Source: Marinoscillum sp964351625 (GTDB lineage: Bacteria; Bacteroidota; Bacteroidia; Cytophagales; Cyclobacteriaceae). From it: DNA of 64,000 nucleotides. The translations under genes were made by a program, and so were the position numbers. Shown here one piece after another: positions 35,372 through 45,357 of the stretch; the stretch's first letter is position 1, and each line of letters starts with the position of its first letter. The notes under the pieces are model-generated. The model worked only from the letters and a program-made list of their open reading frames with translations. It searched no databases and had not been told where the DNA came from. The stretch is from assembly GCA_964351625.1 (NCBI GenBank), contig CAYGOV010000018.1, forward strand, positions 1 through 64,000, read 5' to 3'.

Positions 35372-36469
35372 TCAGTCCACCCAGTCTGCTACAAATAGAT
35401 TCGTATCTCTATTGCCACCATTGAAGCGATTGGACGCCCATACCAGCGATTTCCCATCAGGGCTAAACATCGCGAAAGAGTCAAATACTGTGTCATAAGT
35501 GATCCGCTCAAGACCAGTTCCGTCTAGGTTTATCATATAAAGATTGAAAGGAAAGCCGCGTTTAGATTCGTGATTGGAAGAGAAGATGACTTTCTCACCA
35601 GAAGGATGAAAGAAAGGCGCCCAGTTGGCATTACCAAGTTCAGTAATTTGACGCAACTCTGAGCCATCCACATTACAAACGAAAAGTTCCATCTGAATCG
35701 GCTGTACCAACCCTTGAGCGAGTAGATCTTTGTATTCCTTTACCTCCTCTTCAGTCTTTGGGCGCGACGCGCGGAAAATCAACTTTGTACCATCAGGAGA
35801 GAAAAAAGCACCTCCATCATATCCCAGTTCGTTCGTCACTTGCTTAACGTCCGTACCATCAATATTCATCGTATAAAGCTCCAAATCGCCTGATCTGAGA
35901 GAAGTAAAGACGATTTTGTCTCCTTTTGGAGAAACAGTTGCCTCGGCATCATAGCCAGGCTCATTAGTGAGCTGTGAGGTAATATTTCCATCCAAATCAG
36001 CAACGAAAATGTCATAATCCGAATAAATCGGCCATACATACTTACCTCCTACAGAGCGAGGTGGATCTTGCGGACAAAGACCATTTCCAAGGTGTGTAGA
36101 CCCATAGAGTATCGCAGTGTCTCCAGGGAGAAAATAGGCACAGGTCGTTCTGCCTTTCCCCGTGCTCACGATAGCAGGACGCTGGTCTGGAGCAGCCTTT
36201 TCTATATCCAAAACAAAGATCTGGTCACAGGCTACACCCCAGTTTTGAAAATCAGATTGGAAAACAAGCTGATCACCACCAAATGACCAATAGGCCTCCG
36301 CATTGTTACCTCCCCAAGTAAGCTGACTTACATTTTGGAGGTGAATTTCTTCTGGGTACTTAAGTGTATCAGAGCTTTCTAATGTTTTAGTTGCTGTTTC
36401 CTGCGTTTTAGTCGATGAATTGCAGGCTGTCACCAAAACAACAATGGAAAAGTAAAATATCTGTCTCAT
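35372..36469 (-). CDS. TolB-like WD40/PD40 lipoprotein
   Basis: The frame is open from 36508, but that would leave only 6 bp to the divergent peptidase gene. ATG 36469 gives a lipoprotein signal (MRQIFYFSIVVLVTAC) and is chosen (365 residues). PD40 blades follow: VSPKGDKIVFTSLRSGDLELY, FFSPDGTKLIFRASR, FHPSGEKVIFSSNHESK, MFSPDGKSLVWASNRFNGG. These are TolB-type six-bladed propeller repeats. The mature protein would be periplasmic or on the inner face of the outer membrane. Confidence 0.85.
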   Translation of the reverse strand: MRQIFYFSIVVLVTACNSSTKTQETATKTLESSDTLKYPEEIHLQNVSQLTWGGNNAEAYWSFGGDQLVFQSDFQNWGVACDQIFVLDIEKAAPDQRPAIVSTGKGRTTCAYFLPGDTAILYGSTHLGNGLCPQDPPRSVGGKYVWPIYSDYDIFVADLDGNITSQLTNEPGYDAEATVSPKGDKIVFTSLRSGDLELYTMNIDGTDVKQVTNELGYDGGAFFSPDGTKLIFRASRPKTEEEVKEYKDLLAQGLVQPIQMELFVCNVDGSELRQITELGNANWAPFFHPSGEKVIFSSNHESKRGFPFNLYMINLDGTGLERITYDTVFDSFAMFSPDGKSLVWASNRFNGGNRDTNLFVADWVD

Positions 36470-36514
36470 GCGCTTTATCTTAGTCGGCACGAAACTAAAC
36501 ATAACCACTCTTTC

Positions 36515-37741
36515 ATGCGAACAGGATTCGTAATTTTACTAGCATTTTTCATAAGCTGCAGCCCAAAGAAGAAAGACTTTCTTGCTTTGGCTAAATCTGA
36601 TATAAGCATTTTGGCAAGTGACTCACTCCAAGGGAGAGAAGTAGGTACTGTAGGTGAAAAAATGGCTGCCGCCTACATTGCCTCAAGGCTCGAAAGCATT
36701 GGACTAAAAGGAGCTGGAACTGATGGATTCTATCAGGATTTTTTCGTGAAAGAATCACAGAACCCACATGAAAAGCCTTCCATGTCTGGTGAAGATTCTC
36801 TTCAAGGTACATCAGGCAGGAATGTGGTAGCTATGATTGACAATCCAGGAGACGAGCTTATCGTAATCGGGGCTCACTATGACCACTTAGGTTTTGGTGG
36901 TTTTTCGTCACTTCACAGAGGTGATTCGGCCATTCACAATGGCGCTGATGACAATGCAAGTGGTATAGCTGCATTGCTAAATCTGGCAGAGAACCTTTCA
37001 TCAGCAAAACTCAATAGAGACATACTATTCATTGCTTTTTCTGGTGAGGAAAAAGGCCTTTGGGGTTCCAACTATTTTGTAAAAACCCCTACCATAGATT
37101 TATCAAAAGTGGACTTCATGGTCAATATGGACATGGTCGGTAGATTGGATACTGCCCGCGGAATAGCCATACATGGCACAGGCACAGCTCCAGAGTGGCC
37201 TGATGTGATCAACAGCTCAAACGATGTTGGACTAAAAGTCATAATGAAAGAATCTGGAGTTGGCCCATCTGATCATACCTCCTTCTATCTTCAAGACATA
37301 CCTGTTTTACATTTTTTTACTGGTCAGCATTCGGAATATCATAAACCAACAGATGATGTGGAATTGATCAACTTCGAAGGTATTCTGCAGATCAGCCAGC
37401 ACATCTCAAACATCGTAAACCAACTTGACAATAAGCCAAAGCTCACTTTTCAAAAGACCAAAGATGAATCTACTCGTGGACCAAAATTCACAGTCACTTT
37501 GGGTGTAGTTCCTGATTATCTATTTGATGGCAAGGGAATGCGGATAGATGGAGTAAGTGATGATAAGCCAGCTCAAAAAGCTGGGGTGATAAAAGGTGAT
37601 ATCGTGGTGAAACTTGGTGACTTAGAGATAGAAGATATGATGACCTATATGAAAGCACTCTCCGCTTTTAAAGCTGGAGATTCTACTACAGTAACCGTCG
37701 ATCGCTCAGACACCACAAAAACTTTTGACATAGTATTTTGA
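36515..37741 (+). CDS. M28 family metallopeptidase with PDZ domain, lipoprotein
   Basis: The 408-residue lipoprotein (LLAFFISC) has the M28 di-zinc site: GAHYDHLGFGG near residue 120, NGADDNASG near 143-147, SGEEKGLWGS near 178, VNMDMVGRL near 206 and HSEYHKPTDD near 273. A PDZ domain occupies the C-terminus (MRIDGVSDDKPAQKAGVIKGD, about residues 340-405). Aminopeptidases of this class act on periplasmic or outer-membrane peptides. Its TGA overlaps the TTG start of the next gene. Confidence 0.93.
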   Translation: MRTGFVILLAFFISCSPKKKDFLALAKSDISILASDSLQGREVGTVGEKMAAAYIASRLESIGLKGAGTDGFYQDFFVKESQNPHEKPSMSGEDSLQGTSGRNVVAMIDNPGDELIVIGAHYDHLGFGGFSSLHRGDSAIHNGADDNASGIAALLNLAENLSSAKLNRDILFIAFSGEEKGLWGSNYFVKTPTIDLSKVDFMVNMDMVGRLDTARGIAIHGTGTAPEWPDVINSSNDVGLKVIMKESGVGPSDHTSFYLQDIPVLHFFTGQHSEYHKPTDDVELINFEGILQISQHISNIVNQLDNKPKLTFQKTKDESTRGPKFTVTLGVVPDYLFDGKGMRIDGVSDDKPAQKAGVIKGDIVVKLGDLEIEDMMTYMKALSAFKAGDSTTVTVDRSDTTKTFDIVF

Positions 37742-38436
37742 TCAAGTGGCTTATTCCCATAGTGCTCCTTTGGTCATGTGATCAGTCACCCGAAACTCAG
37801 CGTTTGATAGATGAGCATTACCAAGCAGTTGGTGATCCCTCATTCATACAAAATATCATAACTCGAGCAGATTGTGTTAGCCCTGATGGAAAGTATCAGA
37901 CCGAAACCCAGTCATCCACAAAGGACAATTACCTCTTGTTTTTACAGCGCTACGATTTCAAGCCCAATCCATTATACGCACTCATACTTGATTGGCATAA
38001 AGGACAAGGATTGGATACAGCCTTGGTCCCTCAAGGGGCACTTTCGAATGCGGTGATAGCCGTACTGAAAGCGCATGAATTTCATGAGATGATGCTACAG
38101 GTAGATTCTCGCTTTGGACAAATGACCTTGCTAGAGGACACCACTTTTTTTGGTCAAAAATGCTCACAGGTGATTACCTCAGATCAGCTCGGTTTGCCTG
38201 TACGTGTGTTTTTTGACAAAACAACCAATCTTATGGCTGGCTTCTCAGAAGTAAACCCTTACAAAAAAGGGGAAGTGATACGTGTGCACTTTGATGATTG
38301 GGTAGAACAAGATGGAATCAAAATATTCAAGAAACTACAAATCACTCAAGGAGAATCAAGTACCTATTCATTTGACTACAAGCAGGTTATCTTCAATGAT
38401 CCTACTTTTAAGAAGTTAGCAATAGATAAAAAATGA
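37738..38436 (+). CDS. Lipoprotein translated from a TTG start overlapping the M28 stop
   Basis: The only start consistent with the lipoprotein signal (IKWLIPIVLLWSC) is TTG 37738, which overlaps the upstream TGA (TTGA). The 232-residue protein reads like a LolA/LppX-type sheet in its second half (GQKCSQVITSDQLGLPVRVFF, LMAGFSEVNPYKKGEVIRVHF, DGIKIFKKLQITQG). I cannot place it in a named family. Coupling with the peptidase suggests a shared envelope task. Confidence 0.65.
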   Translation: MIKWLIPIVLLWSCDQSPETQRLIDEHYQAVGDPSFIQNIITRADCVSPDGKYQTETQSSTKDNYLLFLQRYDFKPNPLYALILDWHKGQGLDTALVPQGALSNAVIAVLKAHEFHEMMLQVDSRFGQMTLLEDTTFFGQKCSQVITSDQLGLPVRVFFDKTTNLMAGFSEVNPYKKGEVIRVHFDDWVEQDGIKIFKKLQITQGESSTYSFDYKQVIFNDPTFKKLAIDKK

Positions 38437-38480
38437 TTCAGTCCTTTTAATCCCTGTTTTCCTTTTCGTTTAAAAATCAT

Positions 38481-38508
38481 CTATCCACATATCCACAAAT
38501 TATCCACA
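38481..38508 (+). promoter_or_regulatory. Three DnaA-box-like repeats upstream of dnaE
   Basis: CTATCCACA (38481), ATATCCACA (38489) and the consensus TTATCCACA (38500) lie in tandem, same orientation, 8 and 11 bp apart, about 90 bp before the dnaE start. The flanks are A/T-rich. This could be DnaA control of dnaE or part of a replication origin. Confidence 0.6.
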
Positions 38509-38597
38509 AGGGATAAAAATCACCGAGTACCTGCCTTGAAGCACGCTGTATTTCTTTATTTTGTTTCTGATTGATTCAGATCGAATAACCACCACAG

Positions 38598-41500
38598 ATG
38601 TACCTGATTTTTGATACCGAGACTACTGGTTTACCCAGAAATAAAAACGCTCCGCTTACCGACTTTGAAAACTGGCCAAGACTCGTACAACTGGCGTGGC
38701 AACTCCATGATTCCACTGGTAAGTTACTATCTCAAGGCAATCATATTGTAAAACCAGAAGGATTTACAATTCCCTTCAATGCACAGAAAATACACGGTAT
38801 TTCCACAGAGAGGGCTTTAGAAGTTGGAGAAGATCTCCGTGCAGTTTTAGACATCTTCAAGGTTGATTTGGAGAAAGCCAAAGTGTTGGTTGGTCACAAT
38901 ATTGAGTTTGACAATAAGATCATCGGAGCAGAGTTTTTGCGCACCGAGCAAGACAATCTCCTCGAAGAATTTCCGAATATCGACACCTCTACTGAGACGG
39001 TGGAGTTTTGTCAACTACAAGGAGGCATTGGTGGCAAACTCAAGCAGCCAAAACTCATAGAGCTCTACACCAAACTATTTGGGAAGCCATTTGAGGATGC
39101 ACATGATGCGGCCTATGACGTGGATGCTACCTCTCAAGCTTTTTTTGAATGCTTGAGCAGAAAAATCATCAAGACTTTTGATGAGACAGATCCCTCAAGT
39201 ATCGTCTATGAGGCACCGGATTTAGAAGCAGCCAATTTTGCAATAGCAAAGAAGAAATCAGGAAAGCAATCAGGTGAAAAAGTAGATATCAAGGATATTG
39301 AAGGTCCATTTTTCCACCTACACGTTCACTCACAATTTTCCGTACTTCAAGCCACGCCTAATGTAGAATCCATAGTTGCGAAAGCTGTGGAGTACAATAT
39401 GCCAGCTGTTGCCCTTACAGATTTGGGTAACATGTTTGGTGCGTTCAAGTTTGTACGATCAGCAATTGCGGCGGGCATCAAACCGATAGTCGGCTGTGAA
39501 TTCTTCGTCGCAGAGGAACGCAAAAAACTGAAATTCACCAAGGATGACCCGGACAGAAGGTTTCAGCAGATCCTCATAGCAAAAAACAAAAAAGGGTATC
39601 AAAATCTAGTAAAACTGACCTCTTTCGGGTTCATAGAAGGAAACTACGGACTCTATCCAAGGATAGATAAGGAACTAATTGAAGAATATAAAGAAGGCGT
39701 AATCGCCCTTAGTGGCGGACTCAGAGGTGAAATTGGTCATCTTGTACTGAATGTCGGTGAAACGCAAGCCGAAGAAGCCGTCCAGTATTGGCACAAGATA
39801 TTTGGTGAAGACTTCTATCTTGAAATCAATCGCCATGGACTGGATGAAGAGAATCATCTCAACCAAGTGCTGACTGGCTTTGCCAAAAAGTACGGAATCA
39901 AAATGGTAGCGGCCAATGAAATGTTCTATCTAGATGAGAAAGATTCGGTAGCCCATGATGTATTGATTTGTATCAAAGAAAACGAGAAGCAATCTACCCC
40001 AATTGGTCGTGGAAGAGGATTTCGTCCGGGATTAGCCAATTCAAAATACTTCTTCAAGGATCAAGATTCCATGAAGCAAGCATTTGCTGATCTGCCAGAA
40101 GCCATCGAAAACATCAGCGAGATATTCGATAAGGTGGAAACGTACAAGCTGGAAATGGATGTATTGCTTCCTGCTTTTGACATACCAGAAGAATTTGTAA
40201 ATCCAGAGGATAAGCTAGATGGTGGTAAGCGAGGGGAGAATGCCTACTTACGCCATTTGACCTATGAAGGTGCCAAAAAGCGATATCCCGAGATGACCGA
40301 CGAGATTCGCGAGCGATTGGATTTTGAGCTTGCGACTATTGAAAAGACTGGTTACCCAGGATATTTCCTCATTGTGCAAGACTTTACGAGCATGGCTAGG
40401 AAGATGGGTGTAGCTGTTGGGCCAGGTAGAGGTTCCGCAGCTGGATCTGCAGTTGCCTATTGCACATGGATTACCAACGTTGACCCGATAGCATACGATC
40501 TCCTTTTTGAGCGTTTCTTGAATCCAGATCGTGTATCCCTTCCAGATATTGATATTGACTTTGACAATGAAGGTCGCGAGAAAGTCATCAACTATGTAGT
40601 GGAAAAATATGGTGCAAATCAAGTAGCCCAAATCATCACCTACGGTACCATGGCACCAAAGTCAGCCATCCGAGATGCTGGCCGTGTAATGGAACTTTCA
40701 TTGCCCGAAACTGACGCCATCGCTAGGCTAATACCTGAAAAACCAGGTGCAAAATTCTCTAAGATATGGGGCGAGGTTCCCGAACTAGAGATCATGAGAC
40801 GTGGCAAAGGGCTGCCATCTGATGTACTGAATCAAGCCGTGATTCTTGAAGGGTCTTTACGAAATACAGGTGTTCATGCTTGCGGAATCATCATCACGCC
40901 TGATGACATGACCAATTTCGTTCCTTTGGCTAGAGCCAAAGATTCTGAAATGTACGTGACGCAGTTTGACAACAGCGTTGTAGAATCTGCAGGCATGCTT
41001 AAGATGGACTTTTTGGGTCTCAGAACCCTCTCCATCATCAAGACGGCCATTGAGAATGTCAAGAAAAGATTTGGGACCGAAATAGATATCGACCTAATTC
41101 CACTTGACGACCCTAAGACCTACGAACTTTATCAGCGAGGCGAAACCAACGGAACTTTCCAGTTTGAGTCACCCGGGATGCAGAAGCATCTTCGTGCTTT
41201 GCAGCCTGATAAGCTAGAAGATTTGATTGCCATGAACGCACTCTATCGACCAGGACCGATGGAGTATATTCCTGAGTTCATTGATCGCAAACATGGGCGC
41301 AAAGAGATCCAGTATGACCTTCCTGACATGGAAGAATTTCTGGCTGAGACCTACGGAATCACAGTTTATCAAGAGCAAGTAATGCTTCTTTCGCAGAAAA
41401 TTGCGGGTTTTACCAAAGGTGAAGCTGACGTATTGCGTAAAGCAATGGGTAAGAAACAAAAGTCTGTGCTGGACAAAATGAAGCCACAATTCATTGACCA

Positions 41501-42824
41501 GGCAAAGGCCAAAGGCCACCCGGAGGATAAGCTCGAAAAGATTTGGAAGGATTGGGAAGCATTTGCAGCCTATGCCTTCAATAAATCACACAGTACTTGC
41601 TACTCCGTGGTGGCATACCAGACTGGCTACCTTAAGGCTAATTATCCTGCGGAATACATGGCTTCTGTGCTCACGCACAACCAAAGTAATATTGAGAAAG
41701 TCAGCTTCTTCATGGAAGAATGCCGCAACCAAAGCATCAAAGTTCTCGGGCCACACGTAAATGAATCTGGACTGAATTTCGAAGTAAATGCGATCGGCCA
41801 AATTCGCTTTGGGCTAGGTGCCATCAAAGGAACTGGTGAATCTGCGATACAAGCAATCATCGACGAGCGTGATGAAAATGGAGCATTCAAGGACATCTTT
41901 GAATTTGCTTCACGAGTCAATTTACGGGCGGTCAATAAAAAATCTTTTGAGAGTCTTGCTAAAGCTGGTGGCTTTGATTGCTTCGAAGAATTTCATAGGA
42001 GACAGTATGTGGAGCAAGATGAAGAAGGCGCTTCTTTGATTGAAAAGGCCATTCGATATGCCAACAAGATGCAGCAGGAGGAAGACAGTGCACAGGTTTC
42101 CCTCTTTGGAGGTGGCAGCACAAGTGCAGCAGTCATGCGCCCAAAAGCTGGGAGAATTGAGCCTTATGGAGAGATTGAAAAACTCAATATAGAGAAAGAA
42201 TTAGTTGGACTATATATCTCCGGCCATCCACTAGATCAGTATGCTTTTGAGATGAAATATCTCACCAATACCAACCTGAGTGAGCTCAACGATCTCCCTG
42301 CCTTACAAGGAAAAGAGGTCAAACTGGGAGGCATGATCACAGAAGTGGCGCATCTAACCACGAAAAAAGGCAAACCATACGGTCGCTTCAAAGTGACTGG
42401 TTATGCGGACAGTTACGAGTTTTTTATGTTTTCCCCGACTTATCTGGACTTTAAGACTTATCTGGAAAAGGATTGGTTTATCTACATGACGGGTATTGTC
42501 CAGGCACGATGGAACGGTACTGATCTTGAGTTTAAGATTACAACGATGGAGCCGCTTAGTGATATTAGGGAGCGAATGACCAAGGGTGTAGAGTTGCAAA
42601 TGCGGCTTTCTGATGTGACTCCCAGCATTATAGACGAGATAGAGCGCTATGGAACTAAGTATCCCGGGAAAAACTTGCTCAGGTTAAATGTGATTGGTGC
42701 TTTCGAAGACCGAATGATCAATCTGGATATGATGAGTCGGAAATTTTCAGTGGATCTATCTGACGAATTCATTAAGGAATTGGACACTACGGATGAGTTT
42801 TCCTACAAAATCTTAATGAAGTGA
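38598..42824 (+). CDS. dnaE: DNA polymerase III alpha subunit with N-terminal 3'-5' exonuclease domain
   Basis: The 1408-residue protein is about 230 residues longer than a typical DnaE. The extra N-terminus is a DEDDh exonuclease: FDTETTGLP (D6, E8), VGHNIEFDN near 99, and DAHDAAYDVDAT near 168. A PHP domain follows (FHLHVHSQFSVLQATP near 238). The polymerase palm has LPDIDIDFDNEGREK near 650, then FNKSHSTCYSVVAYQTGYLK and a C-terminal OB fold near 1240 (VKLGGMITEVAHLTTKKGKP). It is the replicative polymerase with built-in proofreading, so a separate epsilon subunit might be partly redundant. Exonuclease-DnaE fusions are, to my knowledge, known in Bacteroidota. Confidence 0.97.
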   Translation: MYLIFDTETTGLPRNKNAPLTDFENWPRLVQLAWQLHDSTGKLLSQGNHIVKPEGFTIPFNAQKIHGISTERALEVGEDLRAVLDIFKVDLEKAKVLVGHNIEFDNKIIGAEFLRTEQDNLLEEFPNIDTSTETVEFCQLQGGIGGKLKQPKLIELYTKLFGKPFEDAHDAAYDVDATSQAFFECLSRKIIKTFDETDPSSIVYEAPDLEAANFAIAKKKSGKQSGEKVDIKDIEGPFFHLHVHSQFSVLQATPNVESIVAKAVEYNMPAVALTDLGNMFGAFKFVRSAIAAGIKPIVGCEFFVAEERKKLKFTKDDPDRRFQQILIAKNKKGYQNLVKLTSFGFIEGNYGLYPRIDKELIEEYKEGVIALSGGLRGEIGHLVLNVGETQAEEAVQYWHKIFGEDFYLEINRHGLDEENHLNQVLTGFAKKYGIKMVAANEMFYLDEKDSVAHDVLICIKENEKQSTPIGRGRGFRPGLANSKYFFKDQDSMKQAFADLPEAIENISEIFDKVETYKLEMDVLLPAFDIPEEFVNPEDKLDGGKRGENAYLRHLTYEGAKKRYPEMTDEIRERLDFELATIEKTGYPGYFLIVQDFTSMARKMGVAVGPGRGSAAGSAVAYCTWITNVDPIAYDLLFERFLNPDRVSLPDIDIDFDNEGREKVINYVVEKYGANQVAQIITYGTMAPKSAIRDAGRVMELSLPETDAIARLIPEKPGAKFSKIWGEVPELEIMRRGKGLPSDVLNQAVILEGSLRNTGVHACGIIITPDDMTNFVPLARAKDSEMYVTQFDNSVVESAGMLKMDFLGLRTLSIIKTAIENVKKRFGTEIDIDLIPLDDPKTYELYQRGETNGTFQFESPGMQKHLRALQPDKLEDLIAMNALYRPGPMEYIPEFIDRKHGRKEIQYDLPDMEEFLAETYGITVYQEQVMLLSQKIAGFTKGEADVLRKAMGKKQKSVLDKMKPQFIDQAKAKGHPEDKLEKIWKDWEAFAAYAFNKSHSTCYSVVAYQTGYLKANYPAEYMASVLTHNQSNIEKVSFFMEECRNQSIKVLGPHVNESGLNFEVNAIGQIRFGLGAIKGTGESAIQAIIDERDENGAFKDIFEFASRVNLRAVNKKSFESLAKAGGFDCFEEFHRRQYVEQDEEGASLIEKAIRYANKMQQEEDSAQVSLFGGGSTSAAVMRPKAGRIEPYGEIEKLNIEKELVGLYISGHPLDQYAFEMKYLTNTNLSELNDLPALQGKEVKLGGMITEVAHLTTKKGKPYGRFKVTGYADSYEFFMFSPTYLDFKTYLEKDWFIYMTGIVQARWNGTDLEFKITTMEPLSDIRERMTKGVELQMRLSDVTPSIIDEIERYGTKYPGKNLLRLNVIGAFEDRMINLDMMSRKFSVDLSDEFIKELDTTDEFSYKILMK

Positions 42825-42848
42825 GGAGATTAAGCTCAGCACAAACCT

Positions 42849-43859
42849 TCAATGGTTTGAGCCGCTAATCTTCATCTGCAGAGCAATTACCTTCGCTTGC
42901 ATACGATTGAAAAAACGATCCCGCTCGCGCTCTGCAGTCTGACTCATCAAAGTCGATTTTTGCAACATATTTTGAAGATAACCATGTATGTCATTGCAGA
43001 AATGCTCATCACTGGTACTGAGGATATTGAGCATATTATAGGTGATAAAACAGGTCTTCTTACCTCCTGTTTCAAACAATGCCGTATTGTCCCCAATGGC
43101 GATTTCATTGAAATACAAGTTGAAAGTACCTTCAAGACCAGAGGATGGCATGCCGGGATGCATCTTCTTTCCCATTCGCGCTTCGTCCCTAAGATGAGCG
43201 ATCATAACGAGTAGTTCATCCAGTACTACCAATGCATCGGCCCGGCAGAGCAATGCGATATCGTGATAATAATCAATATGCCTAAGTGTAATGTGGATGG
43301 TCTCGTCACTCCAAATCTCCACGGATGGTATCTTCATAAATTGTTTCCAAATAGCGGCACAGGTCTCTAGGAGCGCATGGTCAATAGATTGAAAACTGAA
43401 CACCGCACCTTGCATTTGCTTCGTGTCGAGAATGGTCTTTTGCCAAAAAAATATTTTGAACAAAGTCAATTTGGGGAAAGGATAATAATGCAATGGGGAT
43501 ATATCCTTTGCTGCATAGGTAAGCATCCTGTCGTCAAATCGGTTGACAAGCTGCAAATGGTCATTAATTGATTTTAAATATTGATGGAAATCATCTTGAG
43601 CGTGGAAATTTCTGGCATTGAAAACAATAGATTGATTTGATTGAACATTCAAAAAACCATCAACAGAGACTCCATATTTCTCGGAGATAAGGCTGATCTC
43701 CTTAAAAGATAGCACAGTCTCTCCTCTCAGCCTGCGATAGGCGCTATCCTTACTTACATTCAATAGCTCTGCTAGGTCATCCACAAAAGAAACCCCCGAT
43801 CCTACTTTTTCCTTTACCAGATTCAAAAAAGCAATTTGAATATCTATGTCATTCGTCAT
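42849..43859 (-). CDS. HTH transcriptional regulator with unknown effector domain
   Basis: The 336-residue protein has an XRE-like HTH at residues ~20-60 (VDDLAELLNVSKDSAYRRLRGE, FKEISLISEKYGVSVDGF). About 250 residues of mostly helical sequence follow, with a TYNMLNILSTSD block and a C-terminal RERDRFFNRMQAKVIALQMKI helix. The N-terminus plus long uncharacterised helical domain occurs in many Bacteroidota regulators. It is convergent with dnaE. The effector is not known. Confidence 0.8.
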   Translation of the reverse strand: MTNDIDIQIAFLNLVKEKVGSGVSFVDDLAELLNVSKDSAYRRLRGETVLSFKEISLISEKYGVSVDGFLNVQSNQSIVFNARNFHAQDDFHQYLKSINDHLQLVNRFDDRMLTYAAKDISPLHYYPFPKLTLFKIFFWQKTILDTKQMQGAVFSFQSIDHALLETCAAIWKQFMKIPSVEIWSDETIHITLRHIDYYHDIALLCRADALVVLDELLVMIAHLRDEARMGKKMHPGMPSSGLEGTFNLYFNEIAIGDNTALFETGGKKTCFITYNMLNILSTSDEHFCNDIHGYLQNMLQKSTLMSQTAERERDRFFNRMQAKVIALQMKISGSNH

Positions 43860-44120
43860 CTTAAGATCAGTCTATCCAAGTTTCTATCCTTTTTTGATCC
43901 TGAATTAGTTGCAGAAATCAATATCGCGCCAAATTCATTTTAAGGCAAATCGCAAATCGACACGTGCTTGCATTGCCAAGATGCGACTTTTCATGGGTTC
44001 CAAGCTAAAGACGGACAAGTAAAGTAAAAAGCACTTGAAATCTTCAGCACCACTGCAAAAGTCAATTTCATAAGACCCTGCCTTAAGTCGAATTTAGCTC
44101 AAATACTAATAAGAAAAGCT

Positions 44121-45224
44121 ATGAAAACAAATCCGAAATCAACGATGGTCATCCTAGTGGTTGCACTACTGATGCTTACTGAAAATTCACTTTTGGCGCA
44201 AACTAGACAGTCTATTGGAGTGATAGCCATCGCTACTAAAGACATAGAACTGGACGATGAAGCCATAGCCAATCTCATGAGACTTGAGCTAGAAAAAATA
44301 GATCGCTATGAAGTGCTTGACAAATATGATGTCCAAGAAATTATCGCCAACAATCCTGACGCACCTAAAAACTACTATGGAAAAACAGCTGCACTGAAAG
44401 CTGGTAAAATGCTAAGAGCCAACAAGATGCTCACAGGCAGCGTGGAGCGATATGGAGACAAAATAGTATTCATATTAAGATTGGTTGATGTAAAAAACGA
44501 GCTCATCGAAAAGACCAGTGTGATGGAGTTTCAGAACATACAGCAGGAGATACAAGCCATGACTATGATCTCCATCAACGAACTGCTAGGAATAGAGAAC
44601 GACAAGTACCTCGTGGATTTGCTCATAGACTATGATCTACCCATCACTTCCCTGAAAACTACCATGCGGCTAAACGGGCCTAGGATGGGAGCTGCATATA
44701 TCACTGGTGAGACAGGCGAGCGCATGAGAGACTCTAAAGACGAAGGTGGATTTGACATGTTTTCCCTCTCTTCCATGTTCGGCTATCAGTTTGAAAAACA
44801 ATATCTCACTTCTGGTGATTTTCAGGCGTTGATTGAGGGCGTAGTTGCGATTACAGGACTCGAATCGGGTCAATTGATTCCTTCTATCACAGCAATCAAC
44901 GGCTTCAGATTTAGCAACAATGGTGTAGAATTCGGATTAGGTCCAAACTTTCGTTTGACAAAATTGAGTGAAGGATTCTACGAAAATGGCAAATGGATTT
45001 TGAAATCTAATGCTGAAACAATTCCTGAAGATGCGCGCATCGTGAGCCGACTCGATAGTAGAGGAACCCCTGAGCTCTCCATGAGCTTAATGGTCATAGT
45101 AGGCAAGACCTTCCGATCTGGCTACCTCAACATTCCTTTTAATATTTATGCTATTCCGAGAAAAGACGGTACTGTCATTGGTGTTACTTTTGGGTTCAAT
45201 ACCTCCAGCAGACCTAAACTCTAA
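44121..45224 (+). CDS. CsgG/FlgT-like lipid-free protein with C-terminal barrel-like domain
   Basis: The 367-residue protein has a signal peptide (VILVVALLMLTENSLLAQ). The N-terminal domain, residues ~28-155, has the CsgG/TolB-N-like pattern: QSIGVIAIATKDIELDDEAIANLMRLELEKIDRYEVLD, then ALKAGKMLRANKMLTGSVERYGDKIVFILRLVD. The C-terminal half (YITGETGERMRDSKDEGG, TAINGFRFSNNGVEFGLGPNFRL, NIYAIPRKDGTVIGVTFGFN) looks like outer-membrane strands. That would join a periplasmic CsgG-like module to a barrel. No curli genes are nearby, so a role is not assigned. Confidence 0.65.
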   Translation: MKTNPKSTMVILVVALLMLTENSLLAQTRQSIGVIAIATKDIELDDEAIANLMRLELEKIDRYEVLDKYDVQEIIANNPDAPKNYYGKTAALKAGKMLRANKMLTGSVERYGDKIVFILRLVDVKNELIEKTSVMEFQNIQQEIQAMTMISINELLGIENDKYLVDLLIDYDLPITSLKTTMRLNGPRMGAAYITGETGERMRDSKDEGGFDMFSLSSMFGYQFEKQYLTSGDFQALIEGVVAITGLESGQLIPSITAINGFRFSNNGVEFGLGPNFRLTKLSEGFYENGKWILKSNAETIPEDARIVSRLDSRGTPELSMSLMVIVGKTFRSGYLNIPFNIYAIPRKDGTVIGVTFGFNTSSRPKL

Positions 45225-45305
45225 TTATATCAGGGGCTCTTCTACTAATATGTCCTCAGTATAACAAATCGAAAGTAATATGGAATCCTCAGTCAACATT
45301 TCTCA

Positions 45306-45313
45306 TATCTTTG
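45306..45313 (+). promoter_or_regulatory. Candidate -7 box of trxA
   Basis: TATCTTTG matches the Bacteroidota -7 consensus TAnnTTTG and lies 45 bp before the trxA start. No clear -33 TTTG was seen. Confidence 0.5.
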
Positions 45314-45357
45314 CCGTTACCTAATTGAATAAATTTTTTTTAAACTTTATAATAACC

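Noticed and set aside
42842..42859. Terminator between dnaE and the HTH gene
   Set aside because: The CAAACC/GGTTTG stem is only 6 bp, has no T-run and overlaps the HTH gene's end.
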